Source of the DNA: Collimonas sp. OK242
Lineage (GTDB): Bacteria > Pseudomonadota > Gammaproteobacteria > Burkholderiales > Burkholderiaceae_D
Direction: 5' to 3'
Length of the DNA stretch: 64,000 bases
NCBI RefSeq assembly: GCF_900107095.1
Contig: NZ_FNOR01000015.1
Location: 62,001-126,000, forward strand
The notes under the pieces were generated by a model. The model worked only from the letters and a program-made list of their open reading frames with translations, was not told the DNA's origin and did not search any database. Positions 33,333-42,315 of this stretch are shown in pieces. Numbering within the stretch: position 1 is the stretch's first letter; each line of letters starts with the position of its first letter. A program made the position numbers and the translations under genes.

Positions 33333-35555
33333 TCAGAAATTCGACCGGAACTGCAAGCCGAACATGCGTGGTTCGTTGATGAATGCCGTCCGGTTGTCGA
33401 AGTCGATGCCGCCGACCGCCACTATCTTGTTGGTGATGTTGCGGGCGAATGCTGCAACTTCATACTTGTCGCCATCCCACTTGTAGCCCACGCGCAAGCC
33501 GCCTTCGAGCAAGGGCTTGCCGGTGAACTCGGTCGAGTTGTACAGGAAGAAGTTGATCTTGCTGCGGTAGGTCCAGTCGGTATAGAAGTACAGCTCGTCG
33601 TTGTTGCCCATCGGGATGCCGTAGCGCGCCGTCACGTTGGCAATCCACTTCGGTGCTTGCGGCAGGGAGTTGCCGTCGATCGAGAACAAGCCTGGCCGCA
33701 CTTGGGTGTTGAGCATGGTGCAGGAGGCGCAGCCGGCTACCAGCAGGTTCGGGTCGCGAATCTGCGTGTAGTTGTAGCTGCCGCCAACGGTAACGCGCAG
33801 GCGCTCGCTCAGGTTGGCTTCCAGATCCAGCTCGGCGCCGCGGCCCACCGTCTTGGCTGCATTCACCAGCATGATCGAGTTGGAGGCGCCGCCGACTGCG
33901 GTCAGCTGCTGATTCTTGACGTCGAAACTGTAGACGCTGAAATTGGCGCGGGCGCGGCGGTTGAACAAGTCGGCCTTGATCCCGGCTTCATAGGAAGTGA
34001 TGGTTTCAGCGTTGGCCACGGTGATCGGCACCGAGGACGACGGCGCCGCGATACTCGGTGCGCGGAAGCCGGTGGCGATCCGCGCATAGGTATTGACGTC
34101 GTTGGTCAAGGCGTAGTTGGCGCTGGCGTCCCAGCTCACGTTCGATTTGCTTTCGCTGATCGACCCGGGGCCGGTAAATTTGACGTTGTTGGCGATTTCG
34201 TTGGCGAAATCCTTCTTGTCTTGGGTATAACGCAGGCCGCCGCGCAATTTGAGCCTGTCGTTGACGTCATAGGTCAACGAGCCGAATGCAGCATAGGCGG
34301 TGTTCTTCTGGCGATTTTGCAGATAGCTGGTTTGCAATTGCGTATTGCTGTCGAAGTTGGCGCTGTCGCCTGCCACATCCTCGTAGAAGTAGTACAAACC
34401 GGTCTGCCAGTTGAGCGGTCCCTCGTTCTTCGACTCTACCCGGAATTCCTGCGAAAACTGCTTGTGATCGACCACGCCGCCACCGGTCTGTACCTGGAAT
34501 GGAATGAAACCGGGACCGGTCGGCGTGCCGCCGTCGATATCGCCGCGGCTGAAATAGCTGGAGATGGTTTCATAACCGGTGATCGAGTACAGTTTGACCT
34601 GATCCAGGTTCCAGCTCAGCCGCGCGCTGCCGCCAGCGGTATGCAAGGACTGCGTGTTCAATCCATTGAAGGTGACCTGCGAAGGACTAAAGCCGGCCAC
34701 GAAGCCGTCCGTGCCCTTCTCCAGAATATTGGCGCGGAACAGACGGGCGCTGCCCTCAGTAGCGCGCGAGTGGATATTGAACAGCGCATTGAAAGTGCCG
34801 TCCGGCTTGTACAGGAATTGCAGGCGGCCGGCACGTTCGTTGTAACCTTCCAGGTTGGGAGTTCCGCCGCCGTTGTTGGTGACCCAGTTGTCGCGATGTT
34901 CCACCAGCGTCGAGAAGCGCATCGCCCATTGATCGCTCAAGGGTACGTTGACTGCCGCCTCCAGATTGGCGGTATTGTGGGTGCCGTCGGAGACGCTGTA
35001 GTAGCCGGAGACCTTGTCCAGGCTTGGCTTGGCCGAATCAAACTTGACCACGCCGGCCGGTGTATTGCGGCCGAACAGCGTTCCCTGCGGACCGCGCAGC
35101 ACCTCGACACCTGCCAGGTCGAACATCGGGAAGCCTTTGAGGGCGGCGTTTTCCTGCACCACATCGTCGAATATCAGGGATACCGGCTGCGAGGCGAAGG
35201 TGGAAAAATCGGTATTGCCGTAGCCGCGGATATAGAAGCGGGGGAAGGTGCGGCCATTCGACGATTCGATATTCAGGCTTGGCACCTTGGCCGCCAGCAC
35301 GCGGATATCCTGGCCGCCGGAGTTGAGGACATCGAGGGTATCACCCTTGAGCAAGGTCACCGAAATCGGCACGTCCTTGATCTTTTCAATCTTGCGCTGC
35401 GCCGTCACCGTCACGGTCTCCAGTTGCAGTCCGCCGCCCTGTGCGGCTTCCGCAGTCTGCGCCATTGCCGCTCCGAACGGCAGCGCTGCTCCCAGCGTCA
35501 GAACCACTTTATGCGCGCACCGCATGCGGGCGCGCGCCCTCGCTTTTTTTCCCAT
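33333..35555 (-). CDS. TonB-dependent outer-membrane receptor (candidate nucleoside uptake)
   Basis: A 740-residue receptor. A signal peptide (KVVLTLGAALPFGAAMA) is followed by LETVTVTAQR and a plug domain (residues ~60-170: DVPISVTLLKGDTLDVL ... VEVLRGPQGTLFGRNTPAG) and a 22-strand barrel ending in a C-terminal Phe (FGLQFRSNF). ATG at 35555 has a GGGAGTGGGAA site and puts the signal at the N-terminus. Neighbours are the nucleoside hydrolase-like gene, a GntR regulator and a BMP-type importer, so a nucleoside or nucleobase-like ligand is proposed by context; the sequence alone does not show it. Confidence 0.88.
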   Translation of the reverse strand: MGKKARARARMRCAHKVVLTLGAALPFGAAMAQTAEAAQGGGLQLETVTVTAQRKIEKIKDVPISVTLLKGDTLDVLNSGGQDIRVLAAKVPSLNIESSNGRTFPRFYIRGYGNTDFSTFASQPVSLIFDDVVQENAALKGFPMFDLAGVEVLRGPQGTLFGRNTPAGVVKFDSAKPSLDKVSGYYSVSDGTHNTANLEAAVNVPLSDQWAMRFSTLVEHRDNWVTNNGGGTPNLEGYNERAGRLQFLYKPDGTFNALFNIHSRATEGSARLFRANILEKGTDGFVAGFSPSQVTFNGLNTQSLHTAGGSARLSWNLDQVKLYSITGYETISSYFSRGDIDGGTPTGPGFIPFQVQTGGGVVDHKQFSQEFRVESKNEGPLNWQTGLYYFYEDVAGDSANFDSNTQLQTSYLQNRQKNTAYAAFGSLTYDVNDRLKLRGGLRYTQDKKDFANEIANNVKFTGPGSISESKSNVSWDASANYALTNDVNTYARIATGFRAPSIAAPSSSVPITVANAETITSYEAGIKADLFNRRARANFSVYSFDVKNQQLTAVGGASNSIMLVNAAKTVGRGAELDLEANLSERLRVTVGGSYNYTQIRDPNLLVAGCASCTMLNTQVRPGLFSIDGNSLPQAPKWIANVTARYGIPMGNNDELYFYTDWTYRSKINFFLYNSTEFTGKPLLEGGLRVGYKWDGDKYEVAAFARNITNKIVAVGGIDFDNRTAFINEPRMFGLQFRSNF

Positions 35556-35771
35556 TTCCCACTCCCATCTTATCGACATTGATAAACCGGACTTGCTTGT
35601 TTTTTGTTGTGCCAACATCACGCAAGCTGAGATCAGATCATCGAGAAGCTATCTCGACTATTGACCAGAACCGATTCAGTCAACGCAAAGACCATGCCAG
35701 AATTTCTTTCAAGCAGGAATAATGGGAGAGACATTGGAGAAATCGGATTACGATTTTTACCGTAAATATAT

Positions 35772-35779
35772 TGTATACA
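35772..35779. promoter_or_regulatory. TGTATACA palindrome, proximal to receptor
   Basis: A perfect 8-bp palindrome inside an AT-rich ATATTGTATACATAT context, 217 bases before the receptor start. FCD-type GntR regulators such as MdcY bind TTGTATACAA-like sites; the neighbouring GntR is the natural candidate. Confidence 0.45.
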
Positions 35780-35971
35780 TATGAGAAATCGTTTTTGACG
35801 CCGCGCCGAGATGCGTCGACGGCAAGCAGAGAGGCTCAAGGAGGGATAATTCTTGGCGAAAAATAGCGCTATTTATTGGTGAGCCTTGCGCCAAATTAGG
35901 GATGGCGCGATCAGGAAAGAGCCGGATTAGTGCGTGCCGATGTCTCAAAATAGCGACAATTTTTAATAAGT

Positions 35972-35979
35972 TGTATACA
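35972..35979. promoter_or_regulatory. TGTATACA palindrome, distal to receptor
   Basis: The second perfect copy, exactly 200 bases from the first, in an AAGTTGTATACACTTT context. The repeat of the same core in one non-coding region next to a GntR gene suggests a paired operator. Confidence 0.45.
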
Positions 35980-36076
35980 CTTTAAAGAGGCTGTAGCAAT
36001 GTCCGGTGTGGGACGATGCAAGCTGGGGACGAGCGGCAAAGGAGGTTGGAAGCGAACGGGCTTTATTGCGCGCTAT

Positions 36077-36823
36077 CTATGCGATATCGAGTATTTCAGC
36101 CAGGTCCACGTCATGTTCGTCGTCGCTCAGGCGCAGGGCGCGCTCGATATCGAGCAGATGCTGATTCATCATTTTGACGGCCTGTGCGGCGTCGCCGGCG
36201 GCAATCGCGTCTATCAGCTGTTCGTGTTCGTCGTTCGGGCATGCGGTCTTGCCGGGCGCCTGATACAGCGCGATGATCAAGGAGCAGCGCGATACCAGTT
36301 CGCGCAGGAAGCGGGTGAGCACCGGATTGCCGGCGCTCTCGGACAACAGGATATGGAACTCGCCGCCGAGGCGTATCCATTTGGCGTGATCGCCGCAATG
36401 AAAGGACGCATGTTCTTCTCTCACGATCTGACGCAGGCGGGTGATTTGCGCGCGGCTGGCGTTGCTTGCCGCCAGCGGTACGATCGCCGCTTCGATAGCG
36501 CGCCGCGCGGCGAAGATCTCGCGCGTTTCCTGCGGCGTCGGCTGGGCGATGATGGCGCCACGGTTGGGGCGCAATTCGAGAATATGGTCGTGCGCCAGGC
36601 GCTGGATCGCCTTGCGCACGATAGTCCGGCTGACGGCAAACAGCTCGCACAGGCTGGATTCGGTCAGCTTGGTTCCGGGCGGCAGGCGCTGGCTCATCAC
36701 CGCTTTCAGGACGGAGTCGTAGATCTTTTGGTCGATAATGCCGCTGCCGCGTTTGGTGACGGCTTTGGCCGGCGCGGAAACCGTATCACCAGACTTACCA
36801 GACTTTTTTTTCATGGGTCTCAT
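36077..36823 (-). CDS. GntR-family regulator, FCD (FadR-like) subfamily
   Basis: A 248-residue regulator. The N-terminal winged helix contains PPGTKLTESSLCELFAVSRTIVRKAIQRL, and the C-terminal FCD all-helical domain contains EIFAARRAIEAAIVPLAA, HASFHCGDHAKWI and EHEQLIDAIAAGDAAQAVKMMNQHL, with metal-site histidines. A Lys-rich N-terminal arm precedes it. It lies between the receptor and the BMP-type importer and faces the importer divergently, so it is a likely controller of both. A second in-frame ATG lies 9 bases in. Confidence 0.9.
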   Translation of the reverse strand: MRPMKKKSGKSGDTVSAPAKAVTKRGSGIIDQKIYDSVLKAVMSQRLPPGTKLTESSLCELFAVSRTIVRKAIQRLAHDHILELRPNRGAIIAQPTPQETREIFAARRAIEAAIVPLAASNASRAQITRLRQIVREEHASFHCGDHAKWIRLGGEFHILLSESAGNPVLTRFLRELVSRCSLIIALYQAPGKTACPNDEHEQLIDAIAAGDAAQAVKMMNQHLLDIERALRLSDDEHDVDLAEILDIA

Positions 36824-37134
36824 TTCTGTTCGGATTGCAAGCCTGCGTTCATGCTACCGCAAATTCCTGTCGTCAGTTACAGGCAAAATCGCAGGCACAA
36901 ACCGCGCCAGATGCTTTTGGCCTGGTCTTCAGGCTTCTCTTTGGCCTCTGGCATGCCGTTTGCTTTTGCAAGGACTTTATGCCGGCAAACCATTGCATTT
37001 TAAGTCGGCGACAAGCATAGGAATTGATGTAGCATGTTGCTTGCATCGCATGCGCCCAAACGCGCACGCGGCACGGTAGGCAACAACGCTGGATTCATTT
37101 TGCAACAGTCTTTCACTGGTACAGGCAAAAGAAA
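36824..37134. other. Divergent region GntR/ABC importer
   Basis: 311 bases between divergent genes. Two copies of a TACAGGCAAAA sequence occur (about 36880 and 37120), the second just before the ATPase start. No TGTATACA site and no gene was seen here. Confidence 0.3.
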
Positions 37135-38682
37135 GTGACTTCAACCATACCGCGTCTGGAAATCGCCCATATCCGCAAAGCCTATCCCGGCGTGCTGGCG
37201 AACGACGATATCAATCTGAGCGTTGCTCCCGGCGAAATCCATGCCGTCCTCGGCGAGAACGGCGCCGGCAAATCGACCTTGATGAAGATTATCTTCGGCA
37301 CGGTGAAACCGGATGCCGGCGAGATTTCCTGGAACGGCGAACAGGTCCACATCGCCAATCCGCATGTGGCGCGCAAGCTCGGCATCGCCATGGTGTTCCA
37401 GCATTTCTCCCTGTTCGATACGCTGACCGTCGCAGAAAATATCGCCCTCGGCCTGGCGTCGAATGTCAGCATGCCGGAGCTGGTCGCGCAAATCCGCCAG
37501 ACCGGCGAAAAATACGGCCTGGAGCTGGAGCCGCATCGTCATGTGCACACGCTGTCGGTCGGCCAACGGCAGCGGGTGGAAATCGTGCGCGCCCTGTTGA
37601 CCAATCCGCAATTGCTGATCCTGGACGAGCCGACTTCGGTGCTGACGCCACAGGCAGTAGACAAGCTGTTCGTCACCTTGCGCAAGCTGGCCGCCGAAGG
37701 CTGCAGCATTCTGTACATCAGCCACAAGCTCGATGAAATCCGCGCCCTCTGCCATAGCGCCACGGTGATGCGCAATGGCAGGGTCACCGGCAACTGCGAT
37801 CCGCGCAACGAAACCAGCGCCGGCTTGTCGCGCATGATGATCGGCGACGAACTGGTGCGCTTGCAGCGCGAACGCAATCCAGATTCGCAACGCAGCGAGC
37901 GCAAGCTGCATATCAACCGCCTGAGTTTGCCGAAAGCGCATCTGTTCGCCACTGAACTGCACAATATCGAATGCGAAGTGCGGGCCGGCGAGATCGTCGG
38001 CATCGCCGGCGTCTCCGGCAACGGCCAGCAGGAATTGCTGGCTGCGCTGTCCGGCGAAGATCAGCGCGCTGCGCCCGCTATGCTGATGCTGGCCGGCCGC
38101 GCCGCCGGTCATCTGGCGCCTAACCCGCGCCGCGCGCTCGGCCTCGGACTGGTGCCGGAAGAAAGACTGGGGCGCGGCGCGGTGCCGACCCTGTCGCTGG
38201 CCGCCAACATGCTGCTGTCGCATCAGAAGCCCCCGTATGTTAAACGCGGCATGATCGATTTTGCCTACACCCGCAGCGCCGCCGCCGCCATCATTGCGGG
38301 CTTCAAGGTCAAGGCGAGCGGTCCCGATGCGCTGGCCAAAAGCCTGTCGGGCGGCAATCTGCAGAAATTCATCGTCGGCCGCGAGCTGGATCGCAAGCCG
38401 AGCGTATTCATCGTGGCGCAGCCGACCTGGGGTGTGGATGTAGGCGCCGCGGCGCAAATTCACACGGAGATCCTGGCATTGAAAAAGGAAGGTTGCGCGG
38501 TGCTGATCATTTCCGAAGAACTCGATGAGCTGTTCGCGCTGTGCGACCGGCTGCATGTGATTGCCAAGGGCAAGCTGTCGCCGTCGATCCAGATCGAACA
38601 GGCTAGCCGCGAGCAAGTCGGCTTGTGGATGAGCGGCTTGTGGCAAGATGCGCAAGATGGCCAAGGGGCCGCCCATGCGTAA
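37135..38682 (+). CDS. ABC transporter ATPase, nucleoside/BMP type (two NBDs)
   Basis: A 515-residue protein with two ATPase domains. The first has Walker A GENGAGKST, signature LSVGQRQRVE and Walker B LLILDEPTSVLTP. The second has a degenerate Walker A (GVSGNGQQE) and signature LSGGNLQKFIVGREL, the pattern usual in sugar and nucleoside importers of this kind. It energises uptake with the two permeases that follow. The start is GTG (GTG ACT TCA) with a weak ribosome site. It overlaps the next gene by 8 bases. Confidence 0.93.
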   Translation: MTSTIPRLEIAHIRKAYPGVLANDDINLSVAPGEIHAVLGENGAGKSTLMKIIFGTVKPDAGEISWNGEQVHIANPHVARKLGIAMVFQHFSLFDTLTVAENIALGLASNVSMPELVAQIRQTGEKYGLELEPHRHVHTLSVGQRQRVEIVRALLTNPQLLILDEPTSVLTPQAVDKLFVTLRKLAAEGCSILYISHKLDEIRALCHSATVMRNGRVTGNCDPRNETSAGLSRMMIGDELVRLQRERNPDSQRSERKLHINRLSLPKAHLFATELHNIECEVRAGEIVGIAGVSGNGQQELLAALSGEDQRAAPAMLMLAGRAAGHLAPNPRRALGLGLVPEERLGRGAVPTLSLAANMLLSHQKPPYVKRGMIDFAYTRSAAAAIIAGFKVKASGPDALAKSLSGGNLQKFIVGRELDRKPSVFIVAQPTWGVDVGAAAQIHTEILALKKEGCAVLIISEELDELFALCDRLHVIAKGKLSPSIQIEQASREQVGLWMSGLWQDAQDGQGAAHA

Positions 38683-39763
38683 TTTGTGGCCCTGGAAGTT
38701 GGAGCTGCGCGGCACGCCGTCGCGCTCGATGACGTATCTGTCGCCGCTGATTGCGGTTGTCATGACCATGTTGCTGGGCGCATTGCTGTTCATCGCGCTG
38801 GGCAAGGATCCGCTGGCCGGCCTGAAAGTATTCCTGGTCGATCCGTTCAACGGCAAGCGCGCCATCAGCGAGCTGCTGCTGAAATCGGTGCCGCTGATAC
38901 TGTGTGCGCTGGGCCTGGCGGTGTGCTTTCGCGCCAATGTCTGGAACATCGGCGCCGAAGGACAATTCACTGTCGGCGCCTTGTTTGCCGGCGGCGCGCT
39001 GGTGCTGATAGACGTGCCGGGACATGCCATTGCCGGCGGCCTCGGCCTGTTCCTGATGATCGTCGCCGGGATTCTCGGCGGCGCTTTCTGGGCCAGCATC
39101 ACGGCAGTGTTGCGCGACCGTTTCAACGCCAACGAAATCCTGGTCTCGCTGATGCTGACTTATGTCGCGCAATTGCTGCTGATGTATGCGGTGAACGGGC
39201 CCTTGAAAGATCCGAACGGCATGAACTTTCCGCAATCGAAAGTGTTCTCCAGCGAATTCATGCTGCCGGAACTGATCAGCGGGACACGCCTGCACATCGG
39301 CTTTGTCGTCACGCTGGTGCTGGCGGCCGTGATGACGGTGTTCGTGACGCGCAGCTTGCGCGGCTTTGCGCTGTTTGTCGGCGGCACTGCACCGCACGCG
39401 GCGCGTTATGCCGGCTTTTCCAGCCGTAGCGCATTGTGGACCTCGCTGCTGATTTCCGGCAGTTTCGCCGGTCTGGCGGGAGCGTTTGAAATTGCCGGTC
39501 CGATCGGCCAGTTGCTGCCGTCGGTATCGCCCGGTTACGGCTTCGCCGCCATCATCGTTGCCTTCATCGGCCGCCTGCATCCGGTCGGCGCGGTGCTGGG
39601 CGGACTGGTGATGTCGCTGCTCTATCTGGGCGGCGAACTGGCGCAATCGCGGCTCGGCCTGCCATCGGCGATCACCGGCGTGTTCCAGGGCATGCTGCTG
39701 TTCCTTCTGTTGGCCAGCGATACCCTGATCGATTATCGCCTGCGTCGGAAAGTCGAGGTTTAA
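38675..39763 (+). CDS. ABC transporter permease 1, nucleoside/BMP type
   Basis: A 362-residue inner-membrane permease of the branched-chain/ribose-type fold (YufP-like) with about 9-10 helices. A glycine-rich central part reads RANVWNIGAEGQFTVGALFAGG, and FNANEILVSLMLTYVAQ is typical for the nucleoside importer group. ATG at 38675 has AAGGGG upstream and overlaps the ATPase stop; a longer frame from 38648 has no better signal. The next permease begins 2 bases after its stop. Confidence 0.92.
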   Translation: MRNLWPWKLELRGTPSRSMTYLSPLIAVVMTMLLGALLFIALGKDPLAGLKVFLVDPFNGKRAISELLLKSVPLILCALGLAVCFRANVWNIGAEGQFTVGALFAGGALVLIDVPGHAIAGGLGLFLMIVAGILGGAFWASITAVLRDRFNANEILVSLMLTYVAQLLLMYAVNGPLKDPNGMNFPQSKVFSSEFMLPELISGTRLHIGFVVTLVLAAVMTVFVTRSLRGFALFVGGTAPHAARYAGFSSRSALWTSLLISGSFAGLAGAFEIAGPIGQLLPSVSPGYGFAAIIVAFIGRLHPVGAVLGGLVMSLLYLGGELAQSRLGLPSAITGVFQGMLLFLLLASDTLIDYRLRRKVEV

Positions 39764-39765
39764 GC

Positions 39766-40686
39766 ATGGAACAATTCGCCTCTCTCATCGCGGCCTCGAT
39801 CAACGCCGGCACGCCGTTGCTGCTGGCGGCGCTCGGCCTGCTGATCAACGAGCGTGCCGGAGTCCTCAATCTTGGGGCGGAAGGCATGATGCTGGTCGCC
39901 GCCATCGCCGGCTTCGCGGTCGGCTACACCACCCATAGCCCGATGCTCGGTTTCCTGGCCGGTGCGCTCAGCGGCGTCCTGATGGCGGCGCTGTTTTCCT
40001 GGCTGGCGCTGGTGCTGGCGACCAACCAGGTCGCCACCGGGCTGGCGTTGTCGATCTTCGGCGCCGGTTTGTCGGCCTTTATCGGCCAGCGCTTTGTCGG
40101 CCTGGCGTTGCCGTCGCAAACGCTGTCTATCCCGGTGCTCAAGGACATCCCGTTTCTTGGCCAGGCGCTGTTCCAGCAGCATTGGATGAGCTATCTGTCG
40201 CTGCTGTTGTGTGCGGCGATTGCCTGGTTCATCTACCGCACCCGTGCCGGATTGATTTTGCGCGCCGTCGGCGAATCGCCGGAATCGGCGCATGCGCTTG
40301 GTTACCCGGTGCGCTGGATCCGCTTTGCCGCGTTGCTGTTCGGCGGCGCTTGCTGCGGGCTGGCCGGCGCCTATCTGTCGCTGGTGTATACGCCGATGTG
40401 GGTCGAGGGCCTGGTTTCCGGCCGCGGCTGGATTGCACTCGCCTTGACGGCGTTCGCCACGTGGCGTCCGGTTCGCGTGCTGCTTGGCGCGTTGCTGTTC
40501 GGCGGCGTCACCATCCTCCAGTTTTACCTGCAAGGCATAGGAGTTACCCTGCCTTCGCAAATCTTGTCGATGCTGCCGTACGTGGCAACCATTGTGGTGC
40601 TGGCGCTGATCTCGCGTAATCCCGACTGGATTCGCCTGAACATGCCGGCTTCGCTCGGCAAACCTTTCAAGCCGGGTGCCAGTTAA
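39766..40686 (+). CDS. ABC transporter permease 2, nucleoside/BMP type
   Basis: A 306-residue permease (YufQ-like) with about 9 helices. The family motif LLINERAGVLNLGAEGMMLVAA is near residue 30, and ATNQVATGLALSIFGAGLSAFIG and VSGRGWIALALTAFATW follow. It pairs with permease 1 to form the membrane channel. It sits 2 bases after permease 1 and 59 bases before the binding lipoprotein, in one operon. Confidence 0.92.
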   Translation: MEQFASLIAASINAGTPLLLAALGLLINERAGVLNLGAEGMMLVAAIAGFAVGYTTHSPMLGFLAGALSGVLMAALFSWLALVLATNQVATGLALSIFGAGLSAFIGQRFVGLALPSQTLSIPVLKDIPFLGQALFQQHWMSYLSLLLCAAIAWFIYRTRAGLILRAVGESPESAHALGYPVRWIRFAALLFGGACCGLAGAYLSLVYTPMWVEGLVSGRGWIALALTAFATWRPVRVLLGALLFGGVTILQFYLQGIGVTLPSQILSMLPYVATIVVLALISRNPDWIRLNMPASLGKPFKPGAS

Positions 40687-40745
40687 GCAAGCAGCCGGCA
40701 AAATTGCAGTAAGCAGACTAACCATCCATACCAAGGGAGATACAC

Positions 40746-41888
40746 ATGAGGATTTCACGCAGGGCATCACTCGCAATGCTCACCGCGCTGGCAGCCGCCA
40801 CGCTCATCGGCTGCGGCAAGAAAGAGGAGGCGGCAGCGCCGGCGGCTTCCGCTTCGGCGCCGGCGGCCGCACCCGTCAAGGCCGAACCGCTGAAAGTGGC
40901 TTTCGTCTACATCGGACCGGTGGGAGATGCCGGCTGGACCTTCGCCCACGACAAGGGACGCAAGGCGGTCGAAGAAAAATACGGCGACAAGGTGAAAACC
41001 ACTTTCGTCGAGAACGTGCCTGAATCCGCTGCCGATGCCGAGCGCGTGATCCGCCAGCTGGCGGTCGACGGCAACAAGCTGATCTTCGGCACCACCTTCG
41101 GTTATATGGAAGCGATGCTGAAGGTCGCCAAGGAATTCCCGGACGTCAAGTTCGAACACGCGACCGGTTTCAAGACTGCCGACAACCTGGCGCAATACGA
41201 TGTCCGCACCTATGAAGGCGCTTATCTGGCCGGCGTGGTGGCGGGCAAGATGAGTAAAACCGGCAAGCTCGGCGTGGTCGCTTCGGTGCCGATTCCTGAA
41301 GTCATCCGCAACATCGATTCCTTCACCCTGGGTGCGCGCTCGGTCAATCCGAAAGCCACTACCCGCGTTGTGTGGGTTAACAAATGGTTCGATCCGGGCA
41401 AGGAACGCGAAGCCGCCACCACGCTGATCGGCCAGGGCGTCGACGTGCTGATGCAAAATACCGATTCCGCCGCCGTGGTGCAAACCGCGCAGGAAAAGGG
41501 TGTATATGCCTTCGGCTGGGACAGCGACATGACCAGTTTCGGGCCGAAAGCGCATCTGGCGGCATCGATGATCAACTGGGGCGTGTACTACACCAGGCGC
41601 GTCGGCGAAGTGCTCGACGGCACCTGGAAAAGCAGCACCAGCTGGCTCGGCCTGAAAGACGACGGCATTGATCTCGGCGCCTTCAATGCCGAGCTGCCGG
41701 CAGACGTCAAAGCGCTGGTTGCCGAACATAAGAAAGCCATCATCGACGGCAGCGCGCCGATCTGGAAAGGCCCGGTGGTCGACAATACCGGCAAGGAAGT
41801 GGTGGCCAAGGACGTCGTGCCGGATGACGGTTTCCTGCATGGCATCAAGTTTTATGTGCAGGGTGTAGAGGGCAAAGTGCCGGGCTGA
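40746..41888 (+). CDS. BMP-family substrate-binding lipoprotein (nucleoside/nucleobase)
   Basis: A 380-residue lipoprotein. The lipobox L-I-G-C gives lipidated Cys23, followed by an Ala/Pro linker. The BMP/PnrA domain starts LKVAFVYIGPVGDAGWTFAHDKGRKAVEEKYG and includes FGTTFGYMEAMLKVAKEFPDVKFEHATG and the ligand-pocket NTDSAAVVQTAQEKGVYAFGWDSDM. PnrA/BmpA-type proteins bind purine nucleosides, and others bind nucleobases. Together with the ATPase and two permeases this is a complete importer. An ATG-proximal GGGAG serves the start. Confidence 0.93.
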   Translation: MRISRRASLAMLTALAAATLIGCGKKEEAAAPAASASAPAAAPVKAEPLKVAFVYIGPVGDAGWTFAHDKGRKAVEEKYGDKVKTTFVENVPESAADAERVIRQLAVDGNKLIFGTTFGYMEAMLKVAKEFPDVKFEHATGFKTADNLAQYDVRTYEGAYLAGVVAGKMSKTGKLGVVASVPIPEVIRNIDSFTLGARSVNPKATTRVVWVNKWFDPGKEREAATTLIGQGVDVLMQNTDSAAVVQTAQEKGVYAFGWDSDMTSFGPKAHLAASMINWGVYYTRRVGEVLDGTWKSSTSWLGLKDDGIDLGAFNAELPADVKALVAEHKKAIIDGSAPIWKGPVVDNTGKEVVAKDVVPDDGFLHGIKFYVQGVEGKVPG

Positions 41889-41959
41889 TCGTGCAAGTTC
41901 CGGGTCGGCCTTCATCGCATGGTCGATCCGGAAATTTAAAAAAGGGAAAAAAATAAGCC

Positions 41960-42235
41960 ATGAAAAAACAAATTTCGAGTATTTCCCCGTTTCAAACCGC
42001 CAAAGTCATGGCACTTCTTTATTTCGCTATTTCTTTGCCGATGATTGTTCTCATGAGTTTGTTTTACGCATTTATGCCAGGACCTAAAGCACCGATGGGC
42101 ATGATGTTCATACTGCCGTTTCTTTATGCAGTCTTCGGTTTCATTTTCACGGCGATTGGCGCATGGATTTACAACCTTGTTGCAAAATGGGTTGGCGGGA
42201 TTGAATTCACTATTTCGGAAATTGAAAATTCCTGA
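41960..42235 (+). CDS. Small two-helix membrane protein
   Basis: A 91-residue protein with two hydrophobic segments, AKVMALLYFAISLPMIVLMS (about 13-33) and a longer one from about residue 48 to 75, with a short basic N-terminus. AAAGGGAAAA precedes the start. It follows the binding lipoprotein by 71 bases on the same strand but is lower in GC than its neighbours. It resembles DUF3566-like small membrane proteins only loosely. Its function is unknown, and it need not belong to the importer. Confidence 0.75.
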   Translation: MKKQISSISPFQTAKVMALLYFAISLPMIVLMSLFYAFMPGPKAPMGMMFILPFLYAVFGFIFTAIGAWIYNLVAKWVGGIEFTISEIENS

Positions 42236-42247
42236 TGCTGTGTTCAG

Positions 42248-42283
42248 GCGGGACTGCGCGGATACAATTTCGCGCGGCCCCGC
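42248..42283. terminator. Hairpin between convergent genes
   Basis: A 13-base stem with two mismatches (GCGGGACTGCGCG / CGCGCGGCCCCGC) and a 10-base loop, 12 bases after the small membrane protein stop. It has no clear T-run but is placed as a shared terminator for convergent genes. Confidence 0.45.
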
Positions 42284-42315
42284 ATGACCGATCGAGTTCG
42301 AGTCGAACTATTCTT

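Larger units (their letters stand above)
35556..36076. other. Long receptor upstream region
   Basis: 521 bases between the TonB receptor start and the 3' end of the GntR gene. It is AT-rich near 35740-35790 and 35955-35990, where the two TGTATACA sites lie, and is the likely promoter region of the receptor. No convincing gene was found in it. Confidence 0.45.

Noticed and set aside
33657-35582. A very long open frame (over 600 codons) on the + strand opposite the TonB receptor
   Set aside because: The receptor on the minus strand has signal peptide, plug and barrel motifs. The opposite frame has no motif and is a by-product of GC-rich codon use.
37141-39132. A 663-codon frame on the minus strand opposite the ABC ATPase and permease
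   Set aside because: It crosses two well-supported genes with intact motifs on the + strand and shows no domain of its own.
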